64,000 nt of DNA from Flavivirga rizhaonensis. Lineage in GTDB: Bacteria > Bacteroidota > Bacteroidia > Flavobacteriales > Flavobacteriaceae. A program made the position numbers and the translations under genes. The notes beneath the pieces are model-generated. The model searched no databases. It was not told where the DNA came from and worked only from the letters and a program-made list of their open reading frames with translations. Each line of letters opens with the position of its first letter. Position 1 is the first letter of the stretch. Shown piece by piece: positions 52,775-62,583 of the stretch. The stretch lies in contig NZ_SRSO01000001.1 in assembly GCF_004791695.1 (NCBI RefSeq), forward strand, positions 372,001-436,000, given 5' to 3'.

Positions 52775-54775
52775 TTACTCTTTACTACTTACAATCTCAT
52801 ATACAAATTCAGTACTATAGCCATCAATTTTCCCTGTTCTTCTATTCCCAGTGTTTCCACGAGTTTGTGTATAAGATTCTCCGAGAAAATCTTCTAAGGG
52901 ATTATTACTACCTGGACCTCGAGTTACAACTGGTCCTCTGGTTTTTATTGTAGGAGTGAAATTAATAGGTTTTGATGTGGCGAAACCTTTTAGAATAAGG
53001 GTTTCGTAAGGCTCTCCAAACTGAAAATAACAGGTTTCAAAAACCATGATTTTACCAGGTGGGATCAAGCGTTCATTATCATTTAAGGAACATTCCGAAT
53101 TTGGCATAAATGGGACGATTTCACCTTTGGAGTTAATCTCAATGATACTAAAATAGATAGGTTTTTCACTTTTATTGGTAACTTCTAAGAATACCACATC
53201 ATCTTCTGTATTTACTTTAAATTTTCCTGCTTCATCAGTAAAAGCGTTCTCTTCTACAAAATCTATTTCATCGGTTTCAGCATTATATTTACCTGGTAGT
53301 AAACGAAATTCAAACTCATAATCATAATTCTTAAGACTTAAATTTTTAAGGTATGATCCTTGTGCGTAATTAAATATCGTATTGGTAATATCCTTGAAAT
53401 TATAATCACCATCTATTTTAGTTTGCTTATAAATGGTCTCTTCACTATTCAAAGACGTTTTTTGCCCACTAATAGTAAGAATAGCAATTGTATTGTCAGA
53501 TTCTGCGATTATGAGATTTGCTTCTAATGTATCCTTAACGATGGCTCCAACTTTCTTCTCATTTAAGAAGGCCTCAAGTTCCTTTTTTACGGATTTTGAT
53601 TTTACAGACTTATCGATATAAAGATTCATTTTAATATCTCCATATGATAATTCATCTATAAACACCCAATATCCCTTTTCATTTGTTGTTTTTAAAGGTG
53701 AATCTAATTTTATAATAGCTTCATTAAAATAGGCTTTTGTGATTTTACCTTTGGTGATTATTTTACTCTCATCCACTTTGGTAGTTCCTGCTGGCAATAT
53801 TTTAATGGTGGTCTCTTCAAACAGTCGTTGTAATTTACCTGCATTAATTCTAATAATGTCTGGTCTAGACACCTTTGACACTTGGAAATAGGGTTGTTGT
53901 TTTACATACTCTCCTCCAAATAGTTTATAATCCACATCTCCTTCTATAGTAGGTGTTTGATTTGGAGAAATCACATTCATATTAGCAGCAATAGATGAGA
54001 ATAACTTTCTATAAGTGACATTAGAGCCTAATTCGCTCATGGCTTTATTAAAAGCAAAGCTTAAAGATCCATAGCCTTCGTATTCGTAGTTAAGCTCATC
54101 TGCTGATGCTCCAGAAATCATAACAAATGGAGAGGCGTTAGGACTAGCTTTAGTGGGTTCCATAAGTCCGCTCCCTGATTTATTTGTTTTAGAATTTGGC
54201 ATCCAGCCAGGTGGTGCAAAAGTTGCTCTGCCACCACGTGCTTTTCCACCTCTTGTTGCAGAACCAGAATGGCAGCTATCTAACAAGATTAATAATTGAC
54301 CGCTTTTACCCAAAGTATTTCTAAAATTAGCAATGATATTACCTAATTCGTCATCTCTAATATGGTTTTGACCTTCATATCTTCCAGGAAGATATTCTGC
54401 AAAAGCATCATAAGGAATTATAGATTCATCTTTACCATCTATTTCTTCTCCATTGTCGTCAAATATCTGTTGACCATGAGCTGAATAGTGAATTACCACT
54501 ATATCTCCTAGTTTAATTTTAGATTGTAAATCTACAATCGCTTTTAATATTCCTGATCTAGTTGCTTGTTCATTCTTCAAAACCATGATATTATCTTCTT
54601 TAAAACCCTGGTTTAATAAGACATTTTTAATTAGTGGTATATCGTTAACAGAACTAATAGAAGACCACCCCGTTTTTGTAGGATAATCACCAACAGCTAT
54701 TATGAGACTATATTTTTCTGCAATAGCATTTAAACTAAATAGCAGCATTAGCGTAAGTAATATTACTTTTTTCAT
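52775..54775 (-). CDS. Exported metacaspase-like protein
   Basis: A 666-residue protein with signal peptide (MKKVILLTLMLLFSLNAIA). The caspase domain is at the N-terminus, unlike its neighbours: HYSAHGQQ (His100) and LLDSCHSGSA (Cys168), the metacaspase form of the motif, with a glycine/arginine-rich insert after the Cys (about 170-200). The rest has a beta-rich C-terminal half with ILKGFATSKPINF and a final low-complexity segment. A secreted domain of this kind often serves as target recognition. It begins 19 bases after the beta-barrel-like gene's stop and precedes the CHAT remnant. Confidence 0.88.
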   Translation of the reverse strand: MKKVILLTLMLLFSLNAIAEKYSLIIAVGDYPTKTGWSSISSVNDIPLIKNVLLNQGFKEDNIMVLKNEQATRSGILKAIVDLQSKIKLGDIVVIHYSAHGQQIFDDNGEEIDGKDESIIPYDAFAEYLPGRYEGQNHIRDDELGNIIANFRNTLGKSGQLLILLDSCHSGSATRGGKARGGRATFAPPGWMPNSKTNKSGSGLMEPTKASPNASPFVMISGASADELNYEYEGYGSLSFAFNKAMSELGSNVTYRKLFSSIAANMNVISPNQTPTIEGDVDYKLFGGEYVKQQPYFQVSKVSRPDIIRINAGKLQRLFEETTIKILPAGTTKVDESKIITKGKITKAYFNEAIIKLDSPLKTTNEKGYWVFIDELSYGDIKMNLYIDKSVKSKSVKKELEAFLNEKKVGAIVKDTLEANLIIAESDNTIAILTISGQKTSLNSEETIYKQTKIDGDYNFKDITNTIFNYAQGSYLKNLSLKNYDYEFEFRLLPGKYNAETDEIDFVEENAFTDEAGKFKVNTEDDVVFLEVTNKSEKPIYFSIIEINSKGEIVPFMPNSECSLNDNERLIPPGKIMVFETCYFQFGEPYETLILKGFATSKPINFTPTIKTRGPVVTRGPGSNNPLEDFLGESYTQTRGNTGNRRTGKIDGYSTEFVYEIVSSKE

Positions 54776-54794
54776 TTTTGAATGTTTTTTAAAA

Positions 54795-56219
54795 TTAGTT
54801 TAAGTCAAATAAGCTGAAGGAGATACCAAAGTAGTATCCGAAATCATACACACTTCTGGTGAAGTTTTCTACATTAGTAAATGATGTTGAGTCACCAACA
54901 GACAGCCCATTGGTCAATTGTTGTACCGGTCCGTAGGCTAAACCACCAGATAGTGATAAACGGCTCTTACTACCAAAAAACATAGATGGTCCAAAAAGGA
55001 AATTAACACCTTCTATGCTATCATTTGACGATATAGGGATAGATAGACCAAAGCTTCCACCAAGGTTAAAGTTTTCTCCCATGAATGGGTAAAAATTAAT
55101 CATGGTACTTAGATTTGGTACAAAGAAATCGTTTTTATCTGCTCCTATTATACCATTGTCTAAATAGAATTTGTTGGAGTTAGAACCAAAATTATTTAGC
55201 GTCATGGCAACACTTGTATTGATTTTAAACCCTCCCTTAGAAATTAATTTTATATTTCTTGTTTTTAAGGTTGTCTGCGAATCGTCTATATCTAGATTAT
55301 TGGAGAACTCACTTTGGACAAATTTTAATTCAATATTTACTTTATCTGCAGATAATTCATAATCATATGTTTGTTCAAAGTTTGAAGCTTCAAGCGTCGC
55401 GTACAATGAACGTAGTTCTTCTAGATTCTCAAGACTTTGTGATGTTGATTGATTTAAATTAGACATCAATCGTTGTAAATCTGAAAGTGAAATATTGCGT
55501 GAGACCAATTCTCCTCTAGATATTTCTTCATTTTCAAATGACTTCTCAATATCATTAGACATTGCGTTGATGTTTCCTTCTAATTGTGATCGGCTATCTT
55601 TTATTAATTTTTCAACCTTCGCAAGGTATACATAGAAATTGTCTTTTGCACTAGGCAAGCGCACATCTACTTCTTTATCTGCTGTCTTTAGTAAATTTTT
55701 AAGAATAGTTTCTTTATCTAAATTTGGATTAAGCAGATTTGAAACCAACGTTGTTTTTAACGCAGATACATTAGTCATGGTGTTATTTAAATCTTCAAAA
55801 TTACTACTTGCAGAGGCACTACCTCTAGTACCATTCTCTGATTTGAAAATTTTAGTGTCAGGAAGGTTAGATGTGTTTAAATTAATGTCATCATTAGTAA
55901 AGGATTTGATACCACTTAAAAGAGAACTGAAATTAAAACCTTGTCCTGCTACTAATAAGTCTTCTTCTTTTACATCCGTTTGTACTTGAACTGCAAAAGG
56001 ATTTACATTTCTCAACTTAAGTTCAATTAAGCTATTCCGTTTTATTTTAGCATTATCTAAGGAGTCAGTAACCGTCCCATTTTTATCCAATTTCAAGTAA
56101 TTAACCTCTTCAGTTTGGTAATCGTATGTTACTCTATATCGTTGTTGAGCCATAATGGCTTGAGATAATAATAATGTAAATACAAGTATAGAAATTGTTT
56201 TAATGTAATTTGTTTTCAT
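54795..56219 (-). CDS. Exported coiled-coil / beta-barrel-like outer-membrane protein
   Basis: About 474 residues from ATG at 56219, which gives a normal signal peptide (MKTNYIKTISILVFTLLLSQ and on to AMAQ); a frame 19 codons longer starts at 56276. Residues about 130-290 are rich in charged helices and may be coiled coil. The C-terminal 150 residues alternate as beta-strands (FNLGGSFGLSIPIS, SRLSLSGGLAYGPV) and end FSLFDLN, like a small outer-membrane barrel. It is the first gene of the metacaspase/TPR-CHAT/WD40-caspase operon, so it may anchor or receive the caspases at the outer membrane. I do not recognise a named family. Confidence 0.7.
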   Translation of the reverse strand: MKTNYIKTISILVFTLLLSQAIMAQQRYRVTYDYQTEEVNYLKLDKNGTVTDSLDNAKIKRNSLIELKLRNVNPFAVQVQTDVKEEDLLVAGQGFNFSSLLSGIKSFTNDDINLNTSNLPDTKIFKSENGTRGSASASSNFEDLNNTMTNVSALKTTLVSNLLNPNLDKETILKNLLKTADKEVDVRLPSAKDNFYVYLAKVEKLIKDSRSQLEGNINAMSNDIEKSFENEEISRGELVSRNISLSDLQRLMSNLNQSTSQSLENLEELRSLYATLEASNFEQTYDYELSADKVNIELKFVQSEFSNNLDIDDSQTTLKTRNIKLISKGGFKINTSVAMTLNNFGSNSNKFYLDNGIIGADKNDFFVPNLSTMINFYPFMGENFNLGGSFGLSIPISSNDSIEGVNFLFGPSMFFGSKSRLSLSGGLAYGPVQQLTNGLSVGDSTSFTNVENFTRSVYDFGYYFGISFSLFDLN

Positions 56220-56622
56220 AATTTTAATTTTTTTACTGTTCAATTTTCTAGTAAATATTGTCTTTAGATACACCACAATAATTCTAATCCTCTACGTCTT
56301 TAATTTCAATTTGGTTATTATCACCAAAGAGATTTTGTTGATTCTAAACCTAACTTACTAAATAGATATTAAATAATAACTTTATCTTGTGAATTAGTGA
56401 TAAGAAGGAAATCACGGTAAATAGGATATTTTGATTTTTTATAAAAAATTTATTAATAGCATGTTAAAGTTATTCATTTTCATAGATTTAACAAGTAATA
56501 TCTTATAATTTGTGTTAATTTTTATAACTATTTATTTACTCATAGAAAATCACTGTCTTTGAAGTTGGTCATATCTTAAAGACTTTACCGATATGTAGGT
56601 TTGCTCATCTAAGACTTTGAAG

Positions 56623-56968
56623 ATGAGCAAATATGGAAAATTAACACATGTGTATTTCAAATGTGACTTACCACATTGTTTTCACTCCAAAATGCCATTT
56701 CCGTGTTCTGGAAGGGATAGTCGAGGCATTAGTTCAATATTATTTACAAGTAATCAGTACTTAGAAAAAGTCATTATTCAAGAAATGAATGTTTAAAAGG
56801 GATCACATTTACCTTGTTTTTTTGATATCTCCCAAGCTTTCAATATAGCAACTTATGGGAGTTCTCAAAATGAAAATAGTTATGAAGTTATTCATGCGTA
56901 TTTAAATTTGAAACAGAAGCCTTATTGGGAGCCCTACTTTTAGGCACGAGGATACTTTGTTCTGTAAA
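56623..56968 (+). pseudogene. Dead IS200/IS605-type TnpA transposase
   Basis: Reading frames shift but the protein is recognisable: MSKYGKLTHVYFKC, then HIVFTPKCHFRVLEG in the next frame, later QEMNV, and at the end KPYW, then ARGYFV after in-frame stops. These are the characteristic blocks of the Y1 transposase of IS200/IS605 elements. Several frameshifts and stops show it is long dead. It lies just inside the second proposed right end. Confidence 0.8.
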
Positions 56969-57094
56969 CTCTAATTAATGAGATAGTACCTTTTTAATTT
57001 ATACTAAACCATTTTATATCAATTATAATTATTTATGTAATTTAAGGAAGTATTTTGATTTATTTTTAATTATTATGATAATATTTGTATCAAA

Positions 57095-57158
57095 TTTGTA
57101 CCAAAAATATATTAGGTCTTATGAATACTATTTATTTACTTTCTGTATCGGGAAATAG
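57095..57158 (+). repeat. Displaced mnmE-like 3' end, second proposed att site
   Basis: TTCTGTATCGGGAAATAG at 57141-57158 encodes FCIGK-stop, and differs from the mnmE end in four bases, all synonymous. TTTGTACCA at 57095-57103 lies 38 bases before it, the same spacing as at 26851/26897. Bases upstream of 57141 do not continue the MnmE reading, as expected for an island end. Confidence 0.65.
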
Positions 57159-57376
57159 ATTTGTTTTCTTTTAGTTGTAGAATGTCTTCCTTTGCTTGAG
57201 ATTATAATTATAGGGCTTTTAATTTATCTTTACTTATATTTTCTTTACACCAAACTTACACCTCTTATGAAAGTACAATTAGAAAAGAGAGAACTAGCTT
57301 AGGCAAACTAGTGAATATTTTAAGTCTTCTTATTCAACTATTCATATTTTTCCTCTTAGATATCTCTTACTAAATT

Positions 57377-57415
57377 AAAAACGAGATCTTCTTATAAAAG
57401 AGGAACTCGTTTTTT
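57377..57415 (+). terminator. Rho-independent terminator beyond the second att site
   Basis: AAAAACGAG (57377-57385) pairs with CTCGTTTTT (57406-57414), with an inner stem CTTCTT/AAGAGG around ATAA, followed by T. It faces the + strand although the nearby genes are on the minus strand. A sensible reading is that it was the terminator of mnmE before islands separated them. Confidence 0.7.
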
Positions 57416-57492
57416 GTCATCGAAAACTTTTTTAAGTTAGCTATGAGCACTTTTTTACTTAACCATTAAAGCTAAATAGTTTTCTGTTTTTA

Positions 57493-58998
57493 TTATTGAA
57501 CTACAATTCTTTTTGAAGTATTTCCTTTGTTAGTGGTGATTTCTACAAAATAAACATCTGTATTTACTTCAGACAGGTCTACCTTGTTTTGTTGACCCAG
57601 TGAAGATTTGATTTTTTGTCCTAGGCTATTGTAAACGGTTACATTCTCTAAGATTACTCCATCTTTAATTTTAATGTAAAAAGCATTTGATGTTGGATTT
57701 GGATATAAACTAATCTCAGAAGAAATGGCAAACTCTTCAGTGCTCAAAAGAGTATTGTTAATATCATATATTTCTACATGACCAGCAATTGAACCAGCTG
57801 ATTCATTAGTAAAACCACCTATTGCTACTATTCCATTGTTTGATAAAGAAACACTAAATCCAAAATTATCTCCTAAAACATCACCTTCAATATCTGATCC
57901 TACCTGTACCCAATTACCTGACTGATTCTTATAAACTCTAGCTAAATTTCCAGTTTCTAAACCATTAGAATCTATAAAACCATTTGGGATACCTATTACA
58001 GCAAAGTTTCCATCTGGTGAAAGGTCTAAACCTGATCCGTTTCCTAATTGGCCTAACTCTATATCACCATTAATATCATTGCCTATTTGAATCCACTGAT
58101 TTGTTGTGTTGTCAAAACCGTAAAATCTTGCCCTTCCTAGTGCATTCACCACTGGTGCTAAAGGAATTCCTATTCCTATTACCGTTCCATCATCAGAAAT
58201 GCTAAAACCTCCAGATCCTAACTGTTCTTGTGATTCCATTCCAAGCACATCTTGTCCTACTTGTTCCCAGCTATCAGCAAAGAAGTCGTAATCAAACACT
58301 CGCAATCTTCCTTTACTATCTCCATCATTTCCAAAAGAAGTTACTGCTAATCTAGTGCCATCAGGAGTAATTGCATGATTAGATGTTCTATCATTTTCAG
58401 CTAATCCATTAATAGACTGGCCAATTTGTATCCAAGATCCTGATAAATTTTCGAATACTCTTACTTGACCTGCGTTTGTACCCGCATCACTATTAAATAA
58501 AGCGCCTACAGAAATAATACTACCGTCGCTAGATATATCAACATGATTACCAAAAGATTCATTAGGTGTAGAACCCAGAATATCTCCTCCAACTTGTACC
58601 CAAGTTCCTGATATATTTTCAAATACTCTTACACGACCTTCTGTTGAATCTGAAGCACTATCTATGTCATAATCAGGACTTGCTACAACAACAATATTTC
58701 CATTAGCAGATATAGCAACATCAGTTCCAGCATTTTCTAATTGCTGATCACCAGTTATATTTTGTCCCACTTGAGTCCATACATTAGCTATGTTTTCGTA
58801 AACACGTACCGCTCCAGTTTCTACACCACTATCATTTAAAACGCCCAGTGCCCCAACAGCTACAAAATTACCGTTAGCAGAAGTGCTTACAGCAAACCCT
58901 GAGAGCTCTCCAACTGCACCGTTAATATCATTACCTATTTGTACTTGCCCCAAGAGAGTTAAAGGTAGGCATAGTATTAAAATTAAAAATCTTTTCAT
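57493..58998 (-). CDS. Secreted beta-propeller protein with T9SS type A signal
   Basis: A 501-residue protein with signal peptide (MKRFLILILCLPLTLLG). Residues 20-420 repeat a unit of about 55-60 residues of the form VQIGNDINGxxxxxFGxSVSxSxNGxxVAIGA with acidic turns, a propeller-like fold also seen in FG-GAP proteins. The C-terminus (ISLYPNPTSNAFYIKI ... GNTSKRIVVQ) is a type IX secretion sorting domain (type A), so the protein is sent to the cell surface. It is the downstream of two adjacent T9SS cargo genes; the other begins 46 bases upstream. Confidence 0.9.
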   Translation of the reverse strand: MKRFLILILCLPLTLLGQVQIGNDINGAVGELSGFAVSTSANGNFVAVGALGVLNDSGVETGAVRVYENIANVWTQVGQNITGDQQLENAGTDVAISANGNIVVVASPDYDIDSASDSTEGRVRVFENISGTWVQVGGDILGSTPNESFGNHVDISSDGSIISVGALFNSDAGTNAGQVRVFENLSGSWIQIGQSINGLAENDRTSNHAITPDGTRLAVTSFGNDGDSKGRLRVFDYDFFADSWEQVGQDVLGMESQEQLGSGGFSISDDGTVIGIGIPLAPVVNALGRARFYGFDNTTNQWIQIGNDINGDIELGQLGNGSGLDLSPDGNFAVIGIPNGFIDSNGLETGNLARVYKNQSGNWVQVGSDIEGDVLGDNFGFSVSLSNNGIVAIGGFTNESAGSIAGHVEIYDINNTLLSTEEFAISSEISLYPNPTSNAFYIKIKDGVILENVTVYNSLGQKIKSSLGQQNKVDLSEVNTDVYFVEITTNKGNTSKRIVVQ

Positions 58999-59044
58999 AA
59001 TTTGTTTATTTAAAATAATAATCTCAAGTCACTAATTCAATGAA

Positions 59045-59974
59045 TTACTTTTTGATTACTTTATTGTTATATAAAACATTACCGTTCTCATCTATTACGT
59101 TTAGAAAATAAAGACCTGTACCGAAGTTTCTTAAATTAAGTGTACTTTTTCCTTTAAAATTTTCTTTTAGAACTACAGTACCTGAATTATCATAAACTAT
59201 AATACTTGCTTTACTATCTTTTTTAATAGTAGTTCCTAAGTCTATAGTAATCTTATCTGAAGTCGGGTTAGGGTATATTAATCCTTTTACTTTAGTAGCT
59301 ACCTCTTCTATGGATATACTTTGAGTCGCTCGTTTTTTTGTTTTCGCAGCTTTAACTTTAGTTTTGTTTGTTTCATTTTTACAGGCTGTCACTCCAAAAG
59401 ACACTTCATAAGGAGCGCATGTTGGTCTAGAAATAGTTGCAGTATATATGTCTTCTGGCAAATTGGCAGATAAAGAGGTTCCGCTGTTAAGATTAAATGT
59501 AAAACCTAAAATTTCTACCTCAATAGGGATTAAGCTTGTACTTTTATTTGAGAATCGTATTTTTCTAGTTCCATTGTCATTACATCCCAAATCTTTTACA
59601 ATAAAGTTATCTGCAAATACAGTAAATTTAGATGTGATCTTACATCCATTAGCATCTATGATATTTATCTCAAATGTACCTGGAAAAACACCAATATTTA
59701 GAGACCTATTGCTTGTAACAGTTGAGGCTTGTTGATTTGTAAATATATTTTTAATACTAAAATTAAATGGTGTTTGTCCTCCTTCTATTGTAGTATTAAC
59801 ACGACCACCATTACCACAATCGTTTATTGATTTTACTAAGCTTAACGATTGCCCAAAAGACTCGCAACTATTTTGTGCTTGAATATTAGTAGCATAAAAA
59901 GCTAATACTAAGATTAAGGCTTTACTTATTTGACTAATTTTTTTGCTAAGTAATCTTGTTTTCATTTTTTTCAT
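59045..59974 (-). CDS. Secreted cysteine-containing protein with T9SS type A signal
   Basis: A 309-residue protein with signal peptide; an ATG three codons later (MKTRLLSKK) is an equally good start. The N-terminal part (NSCESFGQSLSLVKSINDCGNGG and later IIDANGCKITSK) has the Cys-rich bacterial-adhesin style of SprB-like repeats in Bacteroidota. A lysine-rich linker (KTKVKAAKTKKR) precedes the C-terminal sorting domain GLIYPNPTSDKITIDL. It ends VLYNNKVIKK. It is the upstream member of the pair of cargo genes. Confidence 0.85.
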   Translation of the reverse strand: MKKMKTRLLSKKISQISKALILVLAFYATNIQAQNSCESFGQSLSLVKSINDCGNGGRVNTTIEGGQTPFNFSIKNIFTNQQASTVTSNRSLNIGVFPGTFEINIIDANGCKITSKFTVFADNFIVKDLGCNDNGTRKIRFSNKSTSLIPIEVEILGFTFNLNSGTSLSANLPEDIYTATISRPTCAPYEVSFGVTACKNETNKTKVKAAKTKKRATQSISIEEVATKVKGLIYPNPTSDKITIDLGTTIKKDSKASIIVYDNSGTVVLKENFKGKSTLNLRNFGTGLYFLNVIDENGNVLYNNKVIKK

Positions 59975-60319
59975 TTTTTAAGGTTTAGAATTAAATAATT
60001 TAATTTGCTCAAAAGTAGTCTTTAACTTAAATTCCTGTTGAGTAAATACACCTTAAAAAAACTGTAATATTTCTCTATTTATATAGATATATTCTGTATT
60101 GTCTTGTTTTTTTCGGTTATCTAGCATTTTTACTTTCCTAAGTATACAGTAACATTATTTAATTACTTATTAAACTTTACTGTAAGAATAGTACTCTAGT
60201 ATATCTGTTTTAAACTTATTAAACTTACAGATGTCTAGTTATATGAATAAAAAACTTTAAATATGGTATTATAAATTTGATTTTTGAGAAGTGTAAAAAC
60301 TAATGGAACATTTTCTAGA
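59975..60319. other. Gap with palindromic TACAGTAA elements
   Basis: TACAGTAA (60145-60152) and TTACTGTA (60177-60184) form an inverted repeat with a 24-base spacer, and ACTGTAAT occurs near 60061. These may be binding sites, perhaps for the TPR-LuxR regulator encoded next to them. No gene is seen in this stretch. Confidence 0.35.
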
Positions 60320-62155
60320 TTAAATTTTATTTATATAATCACTTAGTTTTACATTTTTAGGAACTTTCATTTTAGATCGTATTTTAGATCTATAGGTGTC
60401 TACACTATATACTGACAAGTTTAATTGAGCTGCTATTTGTTTTGAAGATAAATTTAAAAGTAGCATTTGAACAATATCCACTTCTTTAGGCGACAGATTT
60501 GGATAATCGTTTTTTAGATTTATTAAAAACTCACTATTATTCTCTTGAACCTTAGAATACATCTCTATTTTTGTCTTATTATACTTGATATCGTTATTTA
60601 TATAGGTATGGATATTAGATAAAAGTGCTTTTAATTTTGGATCTACCTTGTATACTTCTGAAATTTTATTTTTTATATTTTCTAGAAGCAGATTCTTCTC
60701 TTTTATGTGAATAGAAAAAGTTGTGATCTGTCTTTTATTAAATTCTAAATTCTGTTTTAACTTATCTTGTTCTATTTTTTGTGTTCTCTTTTCATTTGTA
60801 TAAAGTCGGCGTTGTTTAATAAAAACAATAACTGCTAGAAATAATAATAAAATAATGCAAATGATTAAGATGGTATTATACGTATTTTTTGTTTTATTTT
60901 TTTCGGATAAGTATTGATATTCGGTTTCCTTCTTTTCTAAATCTACTTTTACTTTTTCTAAATTAAACATGGTTTTAAAAAATTCTGCATTGTTAGAATT
61001 TTCTATTGCTAGGATACTATCTTTTATAATTATGTAATCATTTAAAATTTCATTGGATTTTTTATAATCTTTTAAATCGACATACAAGTCAGATAACATA
61101 AGTAATACAGTGCTTTTATGACCTAATCGTTCGTATTTGTCTATGTTATTAATTGTTTTTTCTAGTATATTAATTGCTTTTTTAGTTTCACCTAACTTAT
61201 TAAAAATGATTGCTTTTTGATGCTCAGCGCTTAAAATGAAGGGAATACTATCTATACTACTGTTTTTTACAGACGTTATCGCTTTATTTACATATAATAA
61301 AGCGTTTTTATAGTCACTATTATTTAAGTGTATTCCACTAGTATAGTAATTTATATAGAACAAATGTTCTGGTTCATTTAGAGTATCTGGTAATTTATTT
61401 AAAAGCGATTGGGCCAATTCATATTTTCCAAATTCTGAATTGAGCGCAATCATATTTAACTGGTTAGAAACGATACCTTTATGATCACTAATATTTTCAA
61501 GTATACCCTCAACATCTTTTAAATAAGTGATCGCTTTTTTATAATCATTTTGCCTCATATAAATCTCTGCAATACAACTATATACTTGAGCTAGAGGTTT
61601 TTTGTCTTTCAGAGAATTTGCTAAGTCTTGTGCTGTATTTAAAAACTGTAAAGATTCTGAAAATCTTGATCTAATTGTGTAAAGAGTAGCTAAATTTGTT
61701 AAGTTTAGTATTTTTGATCTTGTGACAGTTTTTGTTTTCTGATATACAAAATTACCTAAAGAATAATATTCTAAAGCTTTCTTTTCATCGCTTAATGATT
61801 CGTAATTTTTTCCGATTAAATTATAGCAATATCCTAAATCTAAAATAGCATCTTCTGTTTCAAGTATCTCTACAGCTTTAAAAAGTAATTCATTTGACTC
61901 TCTATAGCTTGTTTTTTCTATAAATTCCTTTGCTTTTTCAATTAAAATTATCACTGAAGAATTAGTAGAAACTAACTCATCAATATTTTTATTTTGGTTT
62001 AAATTAAAAAGGACTGCACTAGAAATAACATTAGTCATTAAACCATTTACAGCTGGAGGTATACAAGAATCTAAAGTGTTATAGTTTCTGTTTGATTTTG
62101 AAAAAGCAAATTGAATTATAAGTATATATAATAAAAATGTATAACTTATTTTCAT
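60320..62155 (-). CDS. TPR sensor-regulator with membrane segment and LuxR-type HTH
   Basis: A 611-residue protein with a signal-like N-terminus (MKISYTFLLYILIIQFAFS), then TPR-like repeats from about 80 to 380 (ESLQFLNTAQDLANSL, KKAITYLKDVEGIL), one membrane segment near 430-450 (TILIICIILLLFLAVIVF), a coiled-coil linker and a LuxR-type DNA-binding domain at the end (LSPKEVDIVQMLLLNLSSKQI ... SVYSVDTYRSKIRSKM). Proteins of this plan are common in Bacteroidota and link periplasmic sensing by TPRs to transcription. It lies beside two T9SS cargo genes, which may be among its targets. It could use the palindromes at 60145-60184. Confidence 0.85.
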   Translation of the reverse strand: MKISYTFLLYILIIQFAFSKSNRNYNTLDSCIPPAVNGLMTNVISSAVLFNLNQNKNIDELVSTNSSVIILIEKAKEFIEKTSYRESNELLFKAVEILETEDAILDLGYCYNLIGKNYESLSDEKKALEYYSLGNFVYQKTKTVTRSKILNLTNLATLYTIRSRFSESLQFLNTAQDLANSLKDKKPLAQVYSCIAEIYMRQNDYKKAITYLKDVEGILENISDHKGIVSNQLNMIALNSEFGKYELAQSLLNKLPDTLNEPEHLFYINYYTSGIHLNNSDYKNALLYVNKAITSVKNSSIDSIPFILSAEHQKAIIFNKLGETKKAINILEKTINNIDKYERLGHKSTVLLMLSDLYVDLKDYKKSNEILNDYIIIKDSILAIENSNNAEFFKTMFNLEKVKVDLEKKETEYQYLSEKNKTKNTYNTILIICIILLLFLAVIVFIKQRRLYTNEKRTQKIEQDKLKQNLEFNKRQITTFSIHIKEKNLLLENIKNKISEVYKVDPKLKALLSNIHTYINNDIKYNKTKIEMYSKVQENNSEFLINLKNDYPNLSPKEVDIVQMLLLNLSSKQIAAQLNLSVYSVDTYRSKIRSKMKVPKNVKLSDYINKI

Positions 62156-62555
62156 CTCGGGTGAAATTATTTAAAACAAAAATAAATGATATTGAAACAT
62201 TTAACTAGTGTTTTATTGATGATTTTATGCGAATAAAAAAGGCAACCACTTTTAAAGTATTAAATTTCCATAGGAGGAATAGCTTTTTGAGAATCCAAAT
62301 TTAATATTTTTTCGTCTAGCTTCTCCATTAAGGGAAGCTTTAATCATATTGAAGATATTTAGAAAGTTTACACCTCGTTTTCCTCTGTAGAGAAGTTCTT
62401 TTTTGTCATTACCGTCTGTTCTTCTTTTTTAAATGGTAATGACATTACTCAACATCATTTTGATTTCGTAAACTTTTCAAACAACATCCAACTAAAAGCA
62501 ACTAAAGTGTTACACCTTGAAGTCTTCAACCCCAATGAATATGGTAATAATTACT

Positions 62556-62573
62556 TTCTGTATCAGCAAATAG
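62556..62573 (+). repeat. Third mnmE-like 3' end
   Basis: TTCTGTATCAGCAAATAG encodes FCISK-stop and agrees with the 57141 copy in 16 of 18 bases. The TTACT just before it also matches the copy at 57141. It looks like one more decayed attachment site of the same family. Confidence 0.45.
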
Positions 62574-62583
62574 ACAGTAATTT

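Larger units (their letters stand above)
26912..57158. mobile_element. Proposed second island in tandem (about 30 kb)
   Basis: The span between the degenerate att-like end at 26897 and the FCIGK-stop end at 57141 holds the radical SAM/ABC operon and the caspase-like cluster, but no recombinase of its own. It could be an older island that lost its integrase, or a passenger mobilised by the neighbour. A dead IS200-type transposase lies near its right end. Confidence 0.35.
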
